DNA from: Helichrysum umbraculigerum
Lineage: Eukaryota; Streptophyta; Magnoliopsida; Asterales; Asteraceae
NCBI GenBank assembly: GCA_949592205.1
Contig: CATIUR010000005.1
Location: 134,127,277 to 134,191,276 of the forward strand
DNA: 64,000 nt
Reading direction: 5' to 3'
Under the pieces are notes generated by a model. That model was not told the DNA's origin and searched no databases. It worked only from the letters and a program-made list of their open reading frames with translations. Position 1 is the first letter of the stretch. Every line of letters begins with the position of its first letter. Both the position numbers and the translations under genes were made by a program. Of the stretch, positions 1 through 11,460 are shown one piece after another.

Positions 1-962
1 AGATTCATTAAAAATCATTGTAAAATGACCAAGTTACAATTTCCTAAACCCGACACAATAATCTGTCCAGATTAGGGTTTTTCGTCTTGATTCAAATCTC
101 CGCATATTAACATGTCTAAGTCAATTATATGATCACAAAACTTGTTCTAACCAATAAAACACTAATTTTACAGACCCTAACATGGCCATAATAATGGGAT
201 ATCAATGGATCAAATAGAAAGAAACAAAATAATACGGTAGATCGAGAATGCGTACGAAAGATCGAGTTAAAAGAAATATTGTACCAACTACGAACTCGAG
301 ATCAAGATCCTCTCCTAAGATCTGTAAATATGAAGAGTATAAGTCCCTTGAACTTTTTTTTGTTAATGATTACACAAGTTAAAATGATTAGGATACCGAA
401 AACTTACCAAAGTTTCTGAAAATTGGTCACCCACAGCAGCAGTTTACGAAATAATTTGTATAAAATAATCTATTGCGTTTCAGAGGCCGAAACCTTAAAA
501 CTGTATGTAAAACATCGAGATCTACAACTTTCTAGTTTTGACCGAAGCCTGAAAACGAACGTAAATGGGTCAAATCGGCCTCTGTTCGTGACTGAAATTT
601 TGGGACAGAATCTGAGATTTTGTTTTTGTGATTAAAAAGTTTTTGGGTTAGGTTTTAGGTTTATATTTGTAGGCTTAAGATTGCTTGGGCCTAAGTCTTA
701 GGGTTTGGGGCTTGGGCCAACCGAATGGGTCTCCTGGGGGGGGTTTGGGTTGGTTTTATTTGGGCCAACAAAAATGACACACTAATAATTCGCGGGTCAC
801 TCGGTCCTAGAACAATGATCCCAATTAAATTGTTATCGTATATAGTTTTCAATAATTAGGGGAATATTTTTCATGCCCGAAGCGAATATTATTAACGAAC
901 TTAAATAAGAAATGATTTTGAATTGAGATTTTCAAATTACATTTTTGGTGACGGATGTCACA
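1..962 (-). repeat. GyB left LTR (its 3' LTR), cut by the window edge
   Basis: This segment matches 25319-26278 almost base for base, with about 20 differences by eye plus small indels. It ends GGATGTCACA, as does the right copy, and is followed directly by a polypurine-type tract read on the minus strand. It is therefore the inner part of an LTR whose other end lies beyond the window. The partner at 23764-26278 is complete. Divergence of roughly 2% implies a fairly recent insertion. Confidence 0.9.
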
Positions 963-1716
963 GTATTCCCCCGTTTAGGGAATTTCGTTCCGAAATTCAA
1001 TCGGAGTTATTGTTGAAAACGTTATTATGGAATAGACATGGGTTTCGAGTTTCTTATGATCCTCTCATCTCTAAGTGATTTTGAATTCTCACCTAACGTA
1101 CTATTGTGATTGCGTTACATTTTCGCTACTTGACTTCTCGTTCTGTAGTTTTTACCGGCCCTATGACACAATGTTGTTTTGAACTCCATCTCAATTTTTA
1201 TTCAACTACATATTACTACATTTCGTTTGTGTGACACCATAAGAGTCTCATCACTTGATTATGTATCACGAATATCCGTTTGCACCATCCGTCCCTTTGA
1301 TTTATAGGTTATCGAACCTATTGTTAAACGTATAATATGAATTTGTTCGGCCCGTTAATAAGGTAAGAGAAATTGGTGTTTGTAAATGGTGCGTTCTCAA
1401 CATATGAGAGATTCTTTCTTGATTCCAAATCCCATGGATTCCACAGGCGCAATTGTTGGACCGAGAGGCATAACCACATTGAGTCCTAAACGTCATCTTT
1501 GGTATAGCTTCCTCGTGATTCCTTAATTGGATTTATAGTTTGTTTGAAGGTCAATTGTCTGTACACCTACACGAACCTTGGAGTTGATTTAACAAGTCGT
1601 CGCTTTTAAATATAGAACATTAATTATACGTCACACACGTTATGAGAATTTCAACAACTAATGGTTCTCACTGAAATAGGTTTCCTATATGTCAAGGAGT
1701 AGGTATTTCAACTAGA

Positions 1717-1763
<47 letters not shown>

Positions 1764-4584
1764 TAAGTTCATCTGTTCTTCCTTCACCTCGAGGATTTAT
1801 ATTTGCTTCACATAAAAGTTTAAGGGTGTAAGGTTTTTTTGTTCGTTAGGAATAGTAAGGAGTTCTTACCAAAATGTAGTATTGTGTTACAAATGATGAT
1901 GGTAATACGTAAGATGTTTCTTTCGTACCCTTCGTGTGGTTAATTCCCATTGCTTTGTACTAGACCTTGATTTACCAAGTTTTATTTGTGTTGTGTAGCT
2001 ATCCATACTTGCGGCTCACACATATAGACTTGTAGCTGAATTATAGGCACGAAAGAATAAACAATTACTAAGAAATGGTCTTGACCAAATAAGTGAAAAA
2101 AATATTTGTTCTTTATACTAGCTTACGGTTTGGTGATTCTATAGAGTTTGTATGAGTTTCCCACACTAAAAATTTGTGTTTAACGTGGAACAATCACAGT
2201 TAGGTTCAACTTGACGTATTGAAATATAGATTATACGAATATAAGTCTCAACCATTTAAACTTCAATAGTGTCCTCAATTTGTCCTAAGTGTATTGTATG
2301 TTAAATTCTAGTCCCTTACGAATATAAGTTAGTTTGTTGATTGTTAAATCTATTGTGTTTTAGTTGTTGATGATACATTCGTAGATGAGAGCAAAAATAT
2401 AATAATTTACAAAGGTGTCGCCAAAGAAAACCACTCAATAATATCACCAAAGGAAGAAGAGTTTATACGTATAAGGATATCTCTTTGTGAGGTTTATAAG
2501 AGTTAACTTACCGTGAACTTAGATTTTATTCTATAATCTGAGTGGCTTGGATTAGGGTTAACCTCATAGTGTACGTTCTCTTGCATCGGAATTCATTTGC
2601 TTAAGAGCTAGTTACATACTCGCGCTATGCAAAGGTAAGCAAATAAGGAGAATGTAATAATGATCGAAATTGATAGCTGATCATAGTATGAATGAATGAT
2701 AATAGTTGTTGTTGCTGATCATCAATACTATTAAGTTTACGGTGTGAAGTAGTATACAAAGATCATCTTAATAAGTGATGCCTTAGAGTTCAAAAATTGT
2801 TTAAATTATTTACAAGGGAGTATCGATATAGATAGAGACGAATCTTAGAGATGGTTCTTGGCGGATTAGTGCCAAATTACGTGTTTCGTCATGTCTATTG
2901 GTTCCTTCATATCGTTTTGCATTATTTCTAGCAAGTTTTCAACCGAGTTTATCCCCCCGTTTAGGCTCGTGCAGTGTGATTCGGAATTTGTCATAACTAT
3001 TGTTGAAAGAAATGTATTGTTTAACTCAAGCTTTAGTAATCTTTTGATGTTGAAATATAATTAGAGTTCGGTTTCGTTTGAAGGCATAATTGGTTCTTCG
3101 GTTTAAAGTAGTCTTCTTCTGTGTATCGATTTAATAACGCTAATAACATGGTCACGCAATATAGTGTAACGGTGAATCGAACGAAAGAACATCAATCGGA
3201 GATATCATTTGTTCCGTATTTGTATTTAAGGCCAATGCCTTATGTGAATTATTCTATTGATTTCCCATCGATCTATTCGTCTCGTGTATATTTTGATTTT
3301 CACTTTTTAGTTGGGCCTAATTAGGGTTCCCAGATTATTGGGTTGCACATTTTTTTGAGACAATAGTTAAGATCCACCGTCTCATTTCGTATGAATTAGT
3401 AGAGGACCATTCCCATGTTAGTACAAAATATGACATAGGAAACGTGAATTCATTTTAACGTGTCAACCAAACGATTTCCTCATGATTTTCCCTTGTCCAT
3501 TTCGTCGGTAAATTCATTACATTTTCAGTGATTATGAAAGCTCGTTGGTTTCGTGTTTTGTTTTGATTTAGGGGAAACAAAAGTTATCCGTGACTAAGTT
3601 CATGAAATTTCATGATGCAAGGAAGTGGTTTATCATTGGAGTTCGTTTGTCAATCTTGAATTTAACGTATGCCTCGTTATTTGAGCATGTCGAAGAATAG
3701 TTATAACCGGGGATTTCTTCAATTTTATAAAAGAATTATGAGTGAATTTTCTCTTGAGAGTTTATCCCGTGGTATGTCATATAGAAGTGAAATACATTAC
3801 AAAGTTTGTTGCACTAAATTTTTAGTTGTAAAACGTTAAAAGCAATGGAGTGTATTATATTATGTTGTTTGGTTTATTAAAAATTATGAATGGTAATAAA
3901 ATTTATTTATTTATTACTACAGTTTATTCTACGCAACAACGTATCCCAAGACCTAGAGAGTTTCATATAATAATCTAAATGGTCGCGGATGATTAGACAT
4001 TTTAATCGCATAAATAGTAAAGGGTTGTTTAAATTTGAGAATTATAACCTAGTTTTTGGATTACCAATACATCAACGAGTGATGTTAATAATAGGACTCT
4101 TAAAAAAAATGTTGATCGAATGAGTTGCAATAATTACATTGGTAGAGAATATAATGTAGGTATGTTTTAGTTTGACTTAAATCCTTACGGAAGTTGTAGT
4201 CAATTAGTTTAGAAATCGAGATTAGAAAACATGTTAAGAATGGTCTTATTCAGTTACAGCACAAGGCATTGGAGCCTTTACCATATAGGGTGGAGTTGCC
4301 AAGCCAAACAGAGAATTGAATGCGTGCCCACATTTATCAAGATCTTGGGCTAGCTTGCAAAAAGGGATTAGAAAATTTCATTGTGAGAGGGTAAAAGTGG
4401 TCAAGTGAGTGAATGCATCACTGACTAACGAGGCAAAGACTATCGCATGATATGTGGTTGTAATTAGAAATTTCCAAGAAAAGTTAAGATATAATTATGC
4501 CCAAAGAATCAAAAGGATAGTGAGCTAATTACTTTGGTTCCAGTGAGTATTGATTTATTAGAGTTTTTGTACGGTTATTTATTA
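963..4584 (-). mobile_element. GyB interior, 3' part: degenerate, essentially non-coding
   Basis: This is the interior of the minus-strand gypsy element GyB, left of the nested GyC insertion. No ORF of useful length is open on either strand. The first 300 bases after the LTR resemble, in degraded form, the chromodomain end of pol seen at 7018-7200. A CCCCCGTTTAGG polypurine-type tract and a GAATTTCG/CGAAATTC hairpin (980-998) mark the retrotransposon 3' end. A second run resembling this start occurs near 2949-3060. A 37-base T run lies at 1724-1760. I see nothing else recognisable between 1500 and 4584. Confidence 0.65.
980..998 (-). promoter_or_regulatory. Conserved hairpin beside the GyB polypurine tract
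   Basis: A perfect 8-bp stem, GAATTTCG/CGAAATTC, encloses a 3-base loop. The same structure with a different loop lies at the end of pol in GyC (7036-7052 and 15038-15054) and GyA (29984-30002), always next to the polypurine tract. Confidence 0.6.
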
Positions 4585-4589
4585 GCGAG
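4585..4589. repeat. GyC target-site duplication, left copy (GCGAG)
   Basis: GCGAG directly precedes the first LTR base of GyC. The identical pentamer follows the last LTR at 23022-23026. Only this outer pair exists, so the two-unit array behaves as one insertion. Confidence 0.9.
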
Positions 4590-7017
4590 TGTAACACCCC
4601 CGAAATTCACTGTTTGGCGGAAGCAAGTTTTGGGGTGCTACTAATCAAATATCACAGCACAAAGATAAAGTAAACGACATCTATATGCAACGTTTGTAAA
4701 TTGGTTACATTCCATAGATATAATGTTTGAAAACTTAGTGTTTTCGTATACAAAAATGAGGTTTCCCTAGAGTCCACGCGTGTAGCGGGAGATTCTATTA
4801 CATAATCAAAATATACAAAAGATAATGCTAAGAATCTCCGTTAATGCAGTTGTGTTGAAATCATGCGACTCTAGCTAAAATCCTGGAGTAATCCTACTCC
4901 ATCCGGGTACATGAGAAAACATGCTAAAAAGTGTCAACCAAAAGGTTGGTGAATCTCACAGGTTTGTAAGTAATATCAGCTTTGAACACGAGATTTCATC
5001 AGTAATGCCCGCAGGCGTAAAATCAGCAATTTCAATCCAGAAATCGTAAACCAGTATTTGCAATCCAGCAAATGTAAGTAAGTAAGTTTATACCGTTGCC
5101 ATGAGGCTCATAATCGAAGCTTAACCCGTAAGTAATAAGTTTGCTCCCGTGACATGCTCGTAATTGAGCAAGCATCAGTAACGAATAAGTAGTCACCCGT
5201 TTATACGTGTAAATCAGTACGTGGCAGCGCTACTGCCCCGGGCGGGGAGGGTCATTTCCCTAATGGGTCCATTAACTAGTGTTCGCGCTTAAGTTCATAA
5301 CTAACGATATATGATGGAGAGACTTCTGTTTGTAAGTAAACTCATGCAATTCCGTTTGGTATAGTAAACAGTTTTAGTACTTGTGTTCAAGGAAAAATAG
5401 TAGCATGTATCTCCCCCAATAAGATAAACAGTAAAAGTGGAGCCGTAAGACTCACCTGAGTCTCGTAATAAGCCGTAGCAAATAGCAAGTAGTAAATATA
5501 GCAAGTAGGTTCTCCGAACCCGTAACCTTCAAATGCCTAAACATATGAGGTTATGTAAGTATGTGTCTCGTGAGACGTTTCGTTTAGTTGTACACAACTA
5601 GTATATCCAATGTTTGTCCGTATGTCTGTAATTGTTTGTTTGTTGGAAAACATGTTTGGCCCGTTGGTGACGGTTTGTAGCAAAAATTCTAAAATGTTGA
5701 CTTGCTACAGTAAATGTGCTACAGTGAATTGCTACAGTAAAATTTGACTTTTTGCTACAGTAACTTTGACTTTTTCTATAGTGAAAATCCTTTAAAATTT
5801 CCAAGTTTTCTGTTTTCTGCGACATAATATGCGACACAAGGATTTATATGTGACACAAGGGTTGTGTCGCATGAAGGATGCGACACAAGAGCTCTGCGAC
5901 ACAGTGGTTGTGTCGCAAAAGCTTGCGATGCTTATTCAATAGCGACATAAGGGTTGTGTCGTATAAAAATACGACATAATATGCGACATAGAGTGCGACA
6001 CAATATTGTGTCGCAAAGGTTACGACACTAAGGGTTGGTACGACACAAAATGCGACACAAATGGGTTTATGCGACACAGTGTGCGACACAAGGCTTGTGT
6101 CGCACGTATGAACACCAGCCCAGAAACTTTCGGGTTTCGAGATTTCCCGACCAAAAACGTAAATCTAACCCATTTTTGAGCTATAAAATCGTGTTTTCTT
6201 CATGTATTAGGTTATAACTATGTTGTGTACACATCAAAACATCAAAACATTACACCAAATGGAATAGATCTAAGATTTTAGAAATTTCTTACTTTTGCAA
6301 ATCGAGCTAAATGGAGGATGAAATGATGAAAACGGTCTTGATATTCTTGCTCCACTCGTGATGGTGATTCCGAATATGAAATTTTCGTGGTCGAGATTTG
6401 ATTCCGAAATTTTGGTGTAAATTGAGGTTGAGAGAGTTTGTGGTTTGTGTGTGTTTAGTTAGAATGAAAATGAAAGGAAGAAGTGGGTGTGGGGGTGGGG
6501 TTAGCTGATCCAAAAGACAAGGGAGGGGAAAACACTCCCTAAAATACCGTATTTACTCCGTGTCCTAATCGATTAATCGTTTGTTTTTATTATTTAACCA
6601 AACCGTTATATTTAAAAATGTAACTGGAGTATTTAAATAAAATTACTTTAAAATTAATAATAAAAACACTTGTCGAAATATTTAAATTATTAATTTGCGT
6701 TTAGTACGTTTTTGTCGCATTATTTAAATGTCGTCGCGATAATATAAATAATGTTAGTTCAATTGTGTATTTTTATAACAAAAATACGTTCTCGTTATTT
6801 AATTAACTTTCTGTCACCAACGTCCAAATAAACTGTGTCGGACTCCGTCCGGTTAATTCGTACGATTTGTCCAAATCGCGTAAGTACACACATATATATA
6901 TAAATCACCTTATATATATATACAAATAGAGCCTGTAATTAGTCCTATTACATTCTAATTACAACTAGTTACAAATAATTAGGCATAATTAAGTATCCTA
7001 AAAATGCGGTTGTTACA
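4590..7017 (-). repeat. GyC LTR1 (3'-most LTR)
   Basis: Begins TGTAACACCCC and ends GGTTGTTACA, so the ends are inverted. It differs from LTR2 at about ten positions, all in its left 1.35 kb (for example 4635, 4759-4760, 4911, 5008, 5011, 5522, 5851, 5926 and 5933). It matches LTR2 to the right of these. The change at 4911 destroys the AG of a candidate intron acceptor that is intact in LTR2 and LTR3. Confidence 0.93.
5818..6104. repeat. TGCGACACA / TGTGTCGCA inverted-motif array in LTR1
   Basis: About fifteen copies of GCGACAYA and its complement alternate over 290 bp. They include a perfect 22-nt palindrome at 5994-6015 (half-site TGCGACACAAT) and several short hairpins. The array recurs at 13820-14106 and 21822-22108. 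Four or more GCTACAGT repeats precede it at about 5700-5765. The function is unknown. Confidence 0.85.
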
Positions 7018-7052
7018 TTCTCCCCTTGTTAAAGAAATTTCGTCCCGAAATT
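7018..7052 (-). promoter_or_regulatory. GyC unit 1 polypurine tract and pol-stop hairpin
   Basis: On the minus strand AACAAGGGGAGAA (7018-7030) abuts the LTR and is the plus-strand primer site. Just upstream, AATTTCG/CGAAATT with loop GGA (7036-7052) forms a hairpin overlapping the pol stop codon (7051-7053). Confidence 0.8.
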
Positions 7053-8562
7053 AGCTTGAGTGCACGGACGGTGCGTTACCTGGGAAGAGATGTGGGTATT
7101 TCTGTCGCATTTGGTCTTCCCGTTCCCAGGTGAACTCAGGGCCACGCCTAGAATTCCACCTGACTTTTACGATGGGAATACGACTTTGTTTCAATCGTTT
7201 GACCTCACGGTCCATGATTTCCATAGGTACCTCGACAAAATGAAGTTTGTCATCGATTCGAATTTCGTCGAGCGGTATAATCAGTGTCTCATCAGACAGA
7301 CATTTCTTCAAGTTAGAAATGTGGAATGTGTTGTGAACGCTGCTAAGCTCAGCAGGAAGTTGTAGGCGGTATGCCACTGGACCAATCCTTTCAAGGATTT
7401 CGAATGGCCCGATGTATCTGGGGTTTAGTTTGCCTCGTTTTCCGAATCGAATGACACCCTTCCACGGTGCCACTTTGAGAAGTACCTTGTCCCCAACCTG
7501 GAACTCAAGGTGTTTGCGTCTCACGTCAGCATAGCTTTTCTGACGATCACGTGCGGCTTTCAGCCGGTTTTGAATACCGATGATTTTCTCAGTAGTTTCA
7601 TGAATGATATCTGGACCCGTGAGTTGGGAATCTCCTAACTCTGTCCAACAGATAGGTGATCGGCACTTACGTCCGTAGAGTGCCTCGAAGGGGGCAGCCT
7701 TAATGCTGGTATGGTAACTATTGTTGTACGAGAACTCGCACAACGGTAAGTGATTTTCCCAAGAAGTACCGAAGTCAACTACGCAGGCTCGTAGCATATC
7801 CTCCAGTGTTTGAATAGTTCGCTCGCTTTGGCCATCGGTTTGCGGGTGATAAGCAGTACTCATATCCAGACGAGTACCAAGAGATTTCTGTAGTGATTGC
7901 CAAAAGTTAGAAGTAAAACGGCTGTCCCTATCCGAGATGATCGAGATAGGTACACCGTGTCGCGAGATGATTTCTTTGACGTAGATGCGAGTCAGACGCT
8001 CCATTTTGTCGGTTTCCTTAATGGCCAGAAAATGAGCAGATTTCGTGAGACGGTCCACGATCACCCAAATGGTATTGCAACCACTCGAAGTTTTTGGTAG
8101 TTTGGTAATGAAGTCCATGGAAATTTGTTCCCATTTCCATTGGGGAATTTCAGGTTGTTGGAGCAACCCCGAGGGTCTTTGGTGTTCGGCCTTGACTTTG
8201 GAACAGGTTAGACATTTATTGACGTACTTGGCGATGTCAGCTTTCATGTTAGGCCACCAATACAACCCTTTGACGTCGTGATACATCTTGTCAGAACCAG
8301 GATGTATAGAGTATCGAGATTTGTGAGCTTCAGCCATCACCAAATCTCGCAAGTTTCCGAATTTAGGTAACCACACCCGGTTAGAGAGATATCGAGTTCC
8401 ATCGGGTTTGATTTCGAATTGTTTATCCAAGCCTCGCAAGGCTTCATTTTTCAAGTTTTCATCGTTGAGTGCTTCAAGTTGAGCGGTAAGGATTTGAGCA
8501 GGGAACTCGTTACGAATTTTCATGGAAAGTGCTCGGACTCGAAGAGGTTTCACTCGTTCTTT
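7051..8562 (-). CDS. GyC unit 1 integrase with chromodomain-like tail (pol 3' part)
   Basis: This is the C-terminal part of the gypsy polyprotein. It integrates the cDNA into chromatin in the nucleus. It is in frame with the upstream gag-pol segment and separated from it by a single TGA (8563-8565). Numbering from the GTG at 8553, it shows a His/Cys zinc-binding segment at about residues 77-117 (CLTC at 114-117), a DD35E core with Asp147, Asp208 and Glu244, and a chromodomain-like end at about 437-490 ending near a PHLFPG motif. No ATG begins the frame, so expression would need the upstream ORF, readthrough or cleavage of a polyprotein. It is otherwise undamaged and identical to unit 2. Confidence 0.9.
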   Translation of the reverse strand, partial: KERVKPLRVRALSMKIRNEFPAQILTAQLEALNDENLKNEALRGLDKQFEIKPDGTRYLSNRVWLPKFGNLRDLVMAEAHKSRYSIHPGSDKMYHDVKGLYWWPNMKADIAKYVNKCLTCSKVKAEHQRPSGLLQQPEIPQWKWEQISMDFITKLPKTSSGCNTIWVIVDRLTKSAHFLAIKETDKMERLTRIYVKEIISRHGVPISIISDRDSRFTSNFWQSLQKSLGTRLDMSTAYHPQTDGQSERTIQTLEDMLRACVVDFGTSWENHLPLCEFSYNNSYHTSIKAAPFEALYGRKCRSPICWTELGDSQLTGPDIIHETTEKIIGIQNRLKAARDRQKSYADVRRKHLEFQVGDKVLLKVAPWKGVIRFGKRGKLNPRYIGPFEILERIGPVAYRLQLPAELSSVHNTFHISNLKKCLSDETLIIPLDEIRIDDKLHFVEVPMEIMDREVKRLKQSRIPIVKVRWNSRRGPEFTWEREDQMRQKYPHLFPGNAPSVHSS

Positions 8563-11460
8563 TCAGCTTAAGGCATCGGAAACTACATTAGCCTTGCCCG
8601 GGTGGTATTTGATCTCGCAGTCGTAGTCACTAAGTAACTCAACCCAGCGACGTTGCCTCATGTTTAGATCTTTCTGATCGAATATGTGTTGGTGACTTTT
8701 GTGATCGGTAAAGATAGTGCTTTTCGTACCGTAGAGATAATATCTCCAGATTTTCAATGCGAAGACCACAGCACCTAACTCGAGGTCGTGGGTCGTATAG
8801 TTTTTCTCGTGGATTTTTAGTTGTCGTGAGGCATAGGCAATGACTTTTTCTCGTTGCATTAACACACAACCAAGTCCTTGGTGTGAGGCGTCGCAGTAAA
8901 CTACGAAATCGTCGGTGCCCTCGGGTAAGGACAAGATTGGTGCACTGCAAAGTTTGTTTTTCAATAGCTGGAAAGCTGACACTTGTTTATCAGTCCAATC
9001 GAACTTCTTATCTTTCTGAGTCAGTGTGGTTAGGGGAACAGCTATTCTTGAAAAGTTTTCGATGAATCGGCGGTAATAACCAGCAAGACCTAAGAATTGT
9101 CTCACTTCGGTTGGAGTGGTCGGTGACTCCCAGCCCTTGATTGCTTCAATCTTGGCGGGATCAACATGAATTCCCTGGCTGTCAATCACGTGCCCTAGGA
9201 ATTGAACAGTTCGAATCCAGAACTCACACTTAGAGAATTTGGCATATAACTCTTCGTGTCTAAGAAGTCCTAGAATGGTTTTCAGATGTTGAGCATGTTC
9301 CTGCTCATTGCGAGAGTAAATCAGAATATCATCGATGAACACAATGACGAATTTGTCAAGATATGGTTTGCACACCCGATTCATAAGGTCCATGAATACA
9401 GCCGGTGCGTTGGTTAAACCGAATGGCATTACTTGGAATTCGTAATGCCCGTAACGAGTCCGGAAAGCTGTCTTTGGAATGTCATTGTCGCTGACTCGGA
9501 GTTGATGGTAACCTGATCGTAGATCAATCTTTGAGTAAACACTCGATCCCTGGAGTTGGTCAAATAGGTCATCGATTCTAGGAAGCGGGTACCGATTCTT
9601 TATGGTTAGCTTATTCAGCTCTCGGTAATCGATACACATGCGGAAAGATCCATCTTTCTTTTTCACGAATAAGACCGGAGCTCCCCAAGGCGAGGAACTT
9701 GGTCGAATGAATCCTCTGTCCAGGAGTTCCTGTAGTTGGTTAGACAACTCCTGCATTTCGGATGGTGCTAAACGGTAAGGGGCTCGTGCCACGGGTGCAG
9801 CTCCGGGCACAAGTTCGATTTGAAATTCAACTTGTCTAGGTGGCGGAAGTCCGGGCAAGTCTTCAGGAAAGACTTCCGGGAAATCCCGCACGATCGGAAC
9901 ATCCTCAAGTCGCTTCTCCTCCGACTTCTTCTCCGTTACATGTGCGAGGATGGCTTGATACCCTTTTCGTAGGTATTTTCTAGTTTTCAGACAGGAGACA
10001 ATATTCAAATTTCGTCTGCCTGTCTCCCCTTGTAGGACTAAGGTTCCACCGGAGAAAAGAGGTATGCGAACGAGTTTGTCATGACAGATGATTTCAGCTC
10101 GGTGCTTGGATAACCAATCCATACCGACAATAATATCGAAGCTGCCGATCTCGACGGGGATTAAATCAATGGGAAACGTTTTGTTCGTAAGGTTAAGTGT
10201 ACAGTTGTGTATGATGCTATCAGTCTCAATCAGTTTGCCGTTAGCTAATTCAACAATGTATTTAGTATCTAAGGCAGTGGGAGTTATATCAAGTAAAGGG
10301 CTAAATTTCTCAGAAATGAAGCTTCTATCGGCACCGGTATCAAATAATACAGAAGCAGTAAGGTCGTTGAGAAGGAACGTACCCGTCACGACATTCGTGT
10401 CTTGCCTGGCTTCCCCAGCCTTGATAACAAATGATCTGCCGCGAGCAGGGTTGTTGTTGTTTTTCAGCTTTGGGCAATCTTTCTTGAAGTGCCCTGAATT
10501 TCCGCACCCAAAGCAGGCCTTTGGTGCATTAGGGTTGGGGGTAGAAATGTTGGTTCGGCAATCCTTGGCTAGATGCCCGAACCGTTTGCAGTTGGAGCAA
10601 GGGCAAGAACCGTCATGATGGCGGTTGCATTTGGGACAGAAGGGTCTGCTCCCGCTGTACCCTTTCTTCTCCGAAGTTCCAGATGAATAAGCCTTAACGA
10701 ACTCAGGCTTTTTGTTGGAGGTTTGGTTGGATGAGTTGGGGTTTCCTTCCCATTTGCGTTTGTTGTTTGCAGATGGGGCTGAAGTTGTGCCACGGCGGAC
10801 AGAATTTGCCGTTAGTTCATGGGCCATACGGATGGCGCTCTGAATAGTACCCGGTTTGGATGAAGTCACCAGGTCTTGAAGTCTCTCGGGAAGTCCATCA
10901 ACGAATTTCTCGATCCTCTTGTACTCAGGATCGACCATGGTTGGGCACAGAAGTGCCAGTTGGTGGAAACGGTTGGTGTATCCGGTGATGTCATCACCCT
11001 GCATCTTGTGGTTCCAGAATTCCATTTCTAGCTGTTTCAATTCATCCCTGGGGCAGTACTCGCCCCTCAACATCTCCTTCAAATCCTCCCACGGGAGTTT
11101 GTAAGCATTAGAAACGCTCACAGTTTGGGCATAGGTGTTCCACCAGGTGAGCGCGGTGTCAGTAAAAGTACTAACGGAGAACTTAACCTTGTCTCCCTCC
11201 GCACAGTTGCAAATAAGGAATACAGATTCGACTTTCTCGATCCAGCGTACTAGACCGATAGCTCCCTCAGTACCTGCAAAGTTCAGAGGTTTGCAGTTTT
11301 GAAAGTCCTTGTAAGAACAAGGTTTAGCAGCAGGGGTTTCAGCGGCATCGCTGTTCCTCGCGGAATTTTGTGGAGTATTCCGAGCCAAGGCTTCCGTAAC
11401 AGCCTGGGTTATAAGAGAGGTAATCTGGGCATCGGTGTATGGGCTTGTCTTTGGCGGCAT
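8563..11460 (-). CDS. GyC unit 1 Gag-protease-reverse transcriptase-RNase H polyprotein (965 aa)
   Basis: The ATG at 11460 starts a protein beginning MPPKTSPYTDAQ, a usual gag start in this group. Gag covers about residues 1-345. It contains two CX2CX4HX4C zinc knuckles (288-301 and 316-329), the first preceded by an extra Cys-rich stretch from 275. The aspartic protease motif LFDTGADRS is at 372-380. RT motifs include SKIDLRSGYH (Asp646) and FIDD (708-711). RNase H shows YCDAS (Asp857) and TDHKS (Asp919). The ORF ends DALS then TGA; the integrase frame continues without shift. The TGA is probably a CGA to TGA change. A 23-base A run lies 35 bases upstream of the ATG. Confidence 0.93.
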   Translation of the reverse strand: MPPKTSPYTDAQITSLITQAVTEALARNTPQNSARNSDAAETPAAKPCSYKDFQNCKPLNFAGTEGAIGLVRWIEKVESVFLICNCAEGDKVKFSVSTFTDTALTWWNTYAQTVSVSNAYKLPWEDLKEMLRGEYCPRDELKQLEMEFWNHKMQGDDITGYTNRFHQLALLCPTMVDPEYKRIEKFVDGLPERLQDLVTSSKPGTIQSAIRMAHELTANSVRRGTTSAPSANNKRKWEGNPNSSNQTSNKKPEFVKAYSSGTSEKKGYSGSRPFCPKCNRHHDGSCPCSNCKRFGHLAKDCRTNISTPNPNAPKACFGCGNSGHFKKDCPKLKNNNNPARGRSFVIKAGEARQDTNVVTGTFLLNDLTASVLFDTGADRSFISEKFSPLLDITPTALDTKYIVELANGKLIETDSIIHNCTLNLTNKTFPIDLIPVEIGSFDIIVGMDWLSKHRAEIICHDKLVRIPLFSGGTLVLQGETGRRNLNIVSCLKTRKYLRKGYQAILAHVTEKKSEEKRLEDVPIVRDFPEVFPEDLPGLPPPRQVEFQIELVPGAAPVARAPYRLAPSEMQELSNQLQELLDRGFIRPSSSPWGAPVLFVKKKDGSFRMCIDYRELNKLTIKNRYPLPRIDDLFDQLQGSSVYSKIDLRSGYHQLRVSDNDIPKTAFRTRYGHYEFQVMPFGLTNAPAVFMDLMNRVCKPYLDKFVIVFIDDILIYSRNEQEHAQHLKTILGLLRHEELYAKFSKCEFWIRTVQFLGHVIDSQGIHVDPAKIEAIKGWESPTTPTEVRQFLGLAGYYRRFIENFSRIAVPLTTLTQKDKKFDWTDKQVSAFQLLKNKLCSAPILSLPEGTDDFVVYCDASHQGLGCVLMQREKVIAYASRQLKIHEKNYTTHDLELGAVVFALKIWRYYLYGTKSTIFTDHKSHQHIFDQKDLNMRQRRWVELLSDYDCEIKYHPGKANVVSDALS

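Noticed and set aside
5301..5504. 67-aa ORF repeated three times at 8002-bp spacing
   Set aside because: It lies wholly inside the GyC LTR and is repeated only because the LTR is; it looks random.
10088..10618. 176-aa ORF on the plus strand
   Set aside because: It is antisense to GyC gag-protease, recurs only because the unit is duplicated (18090-18620), and has no domain.
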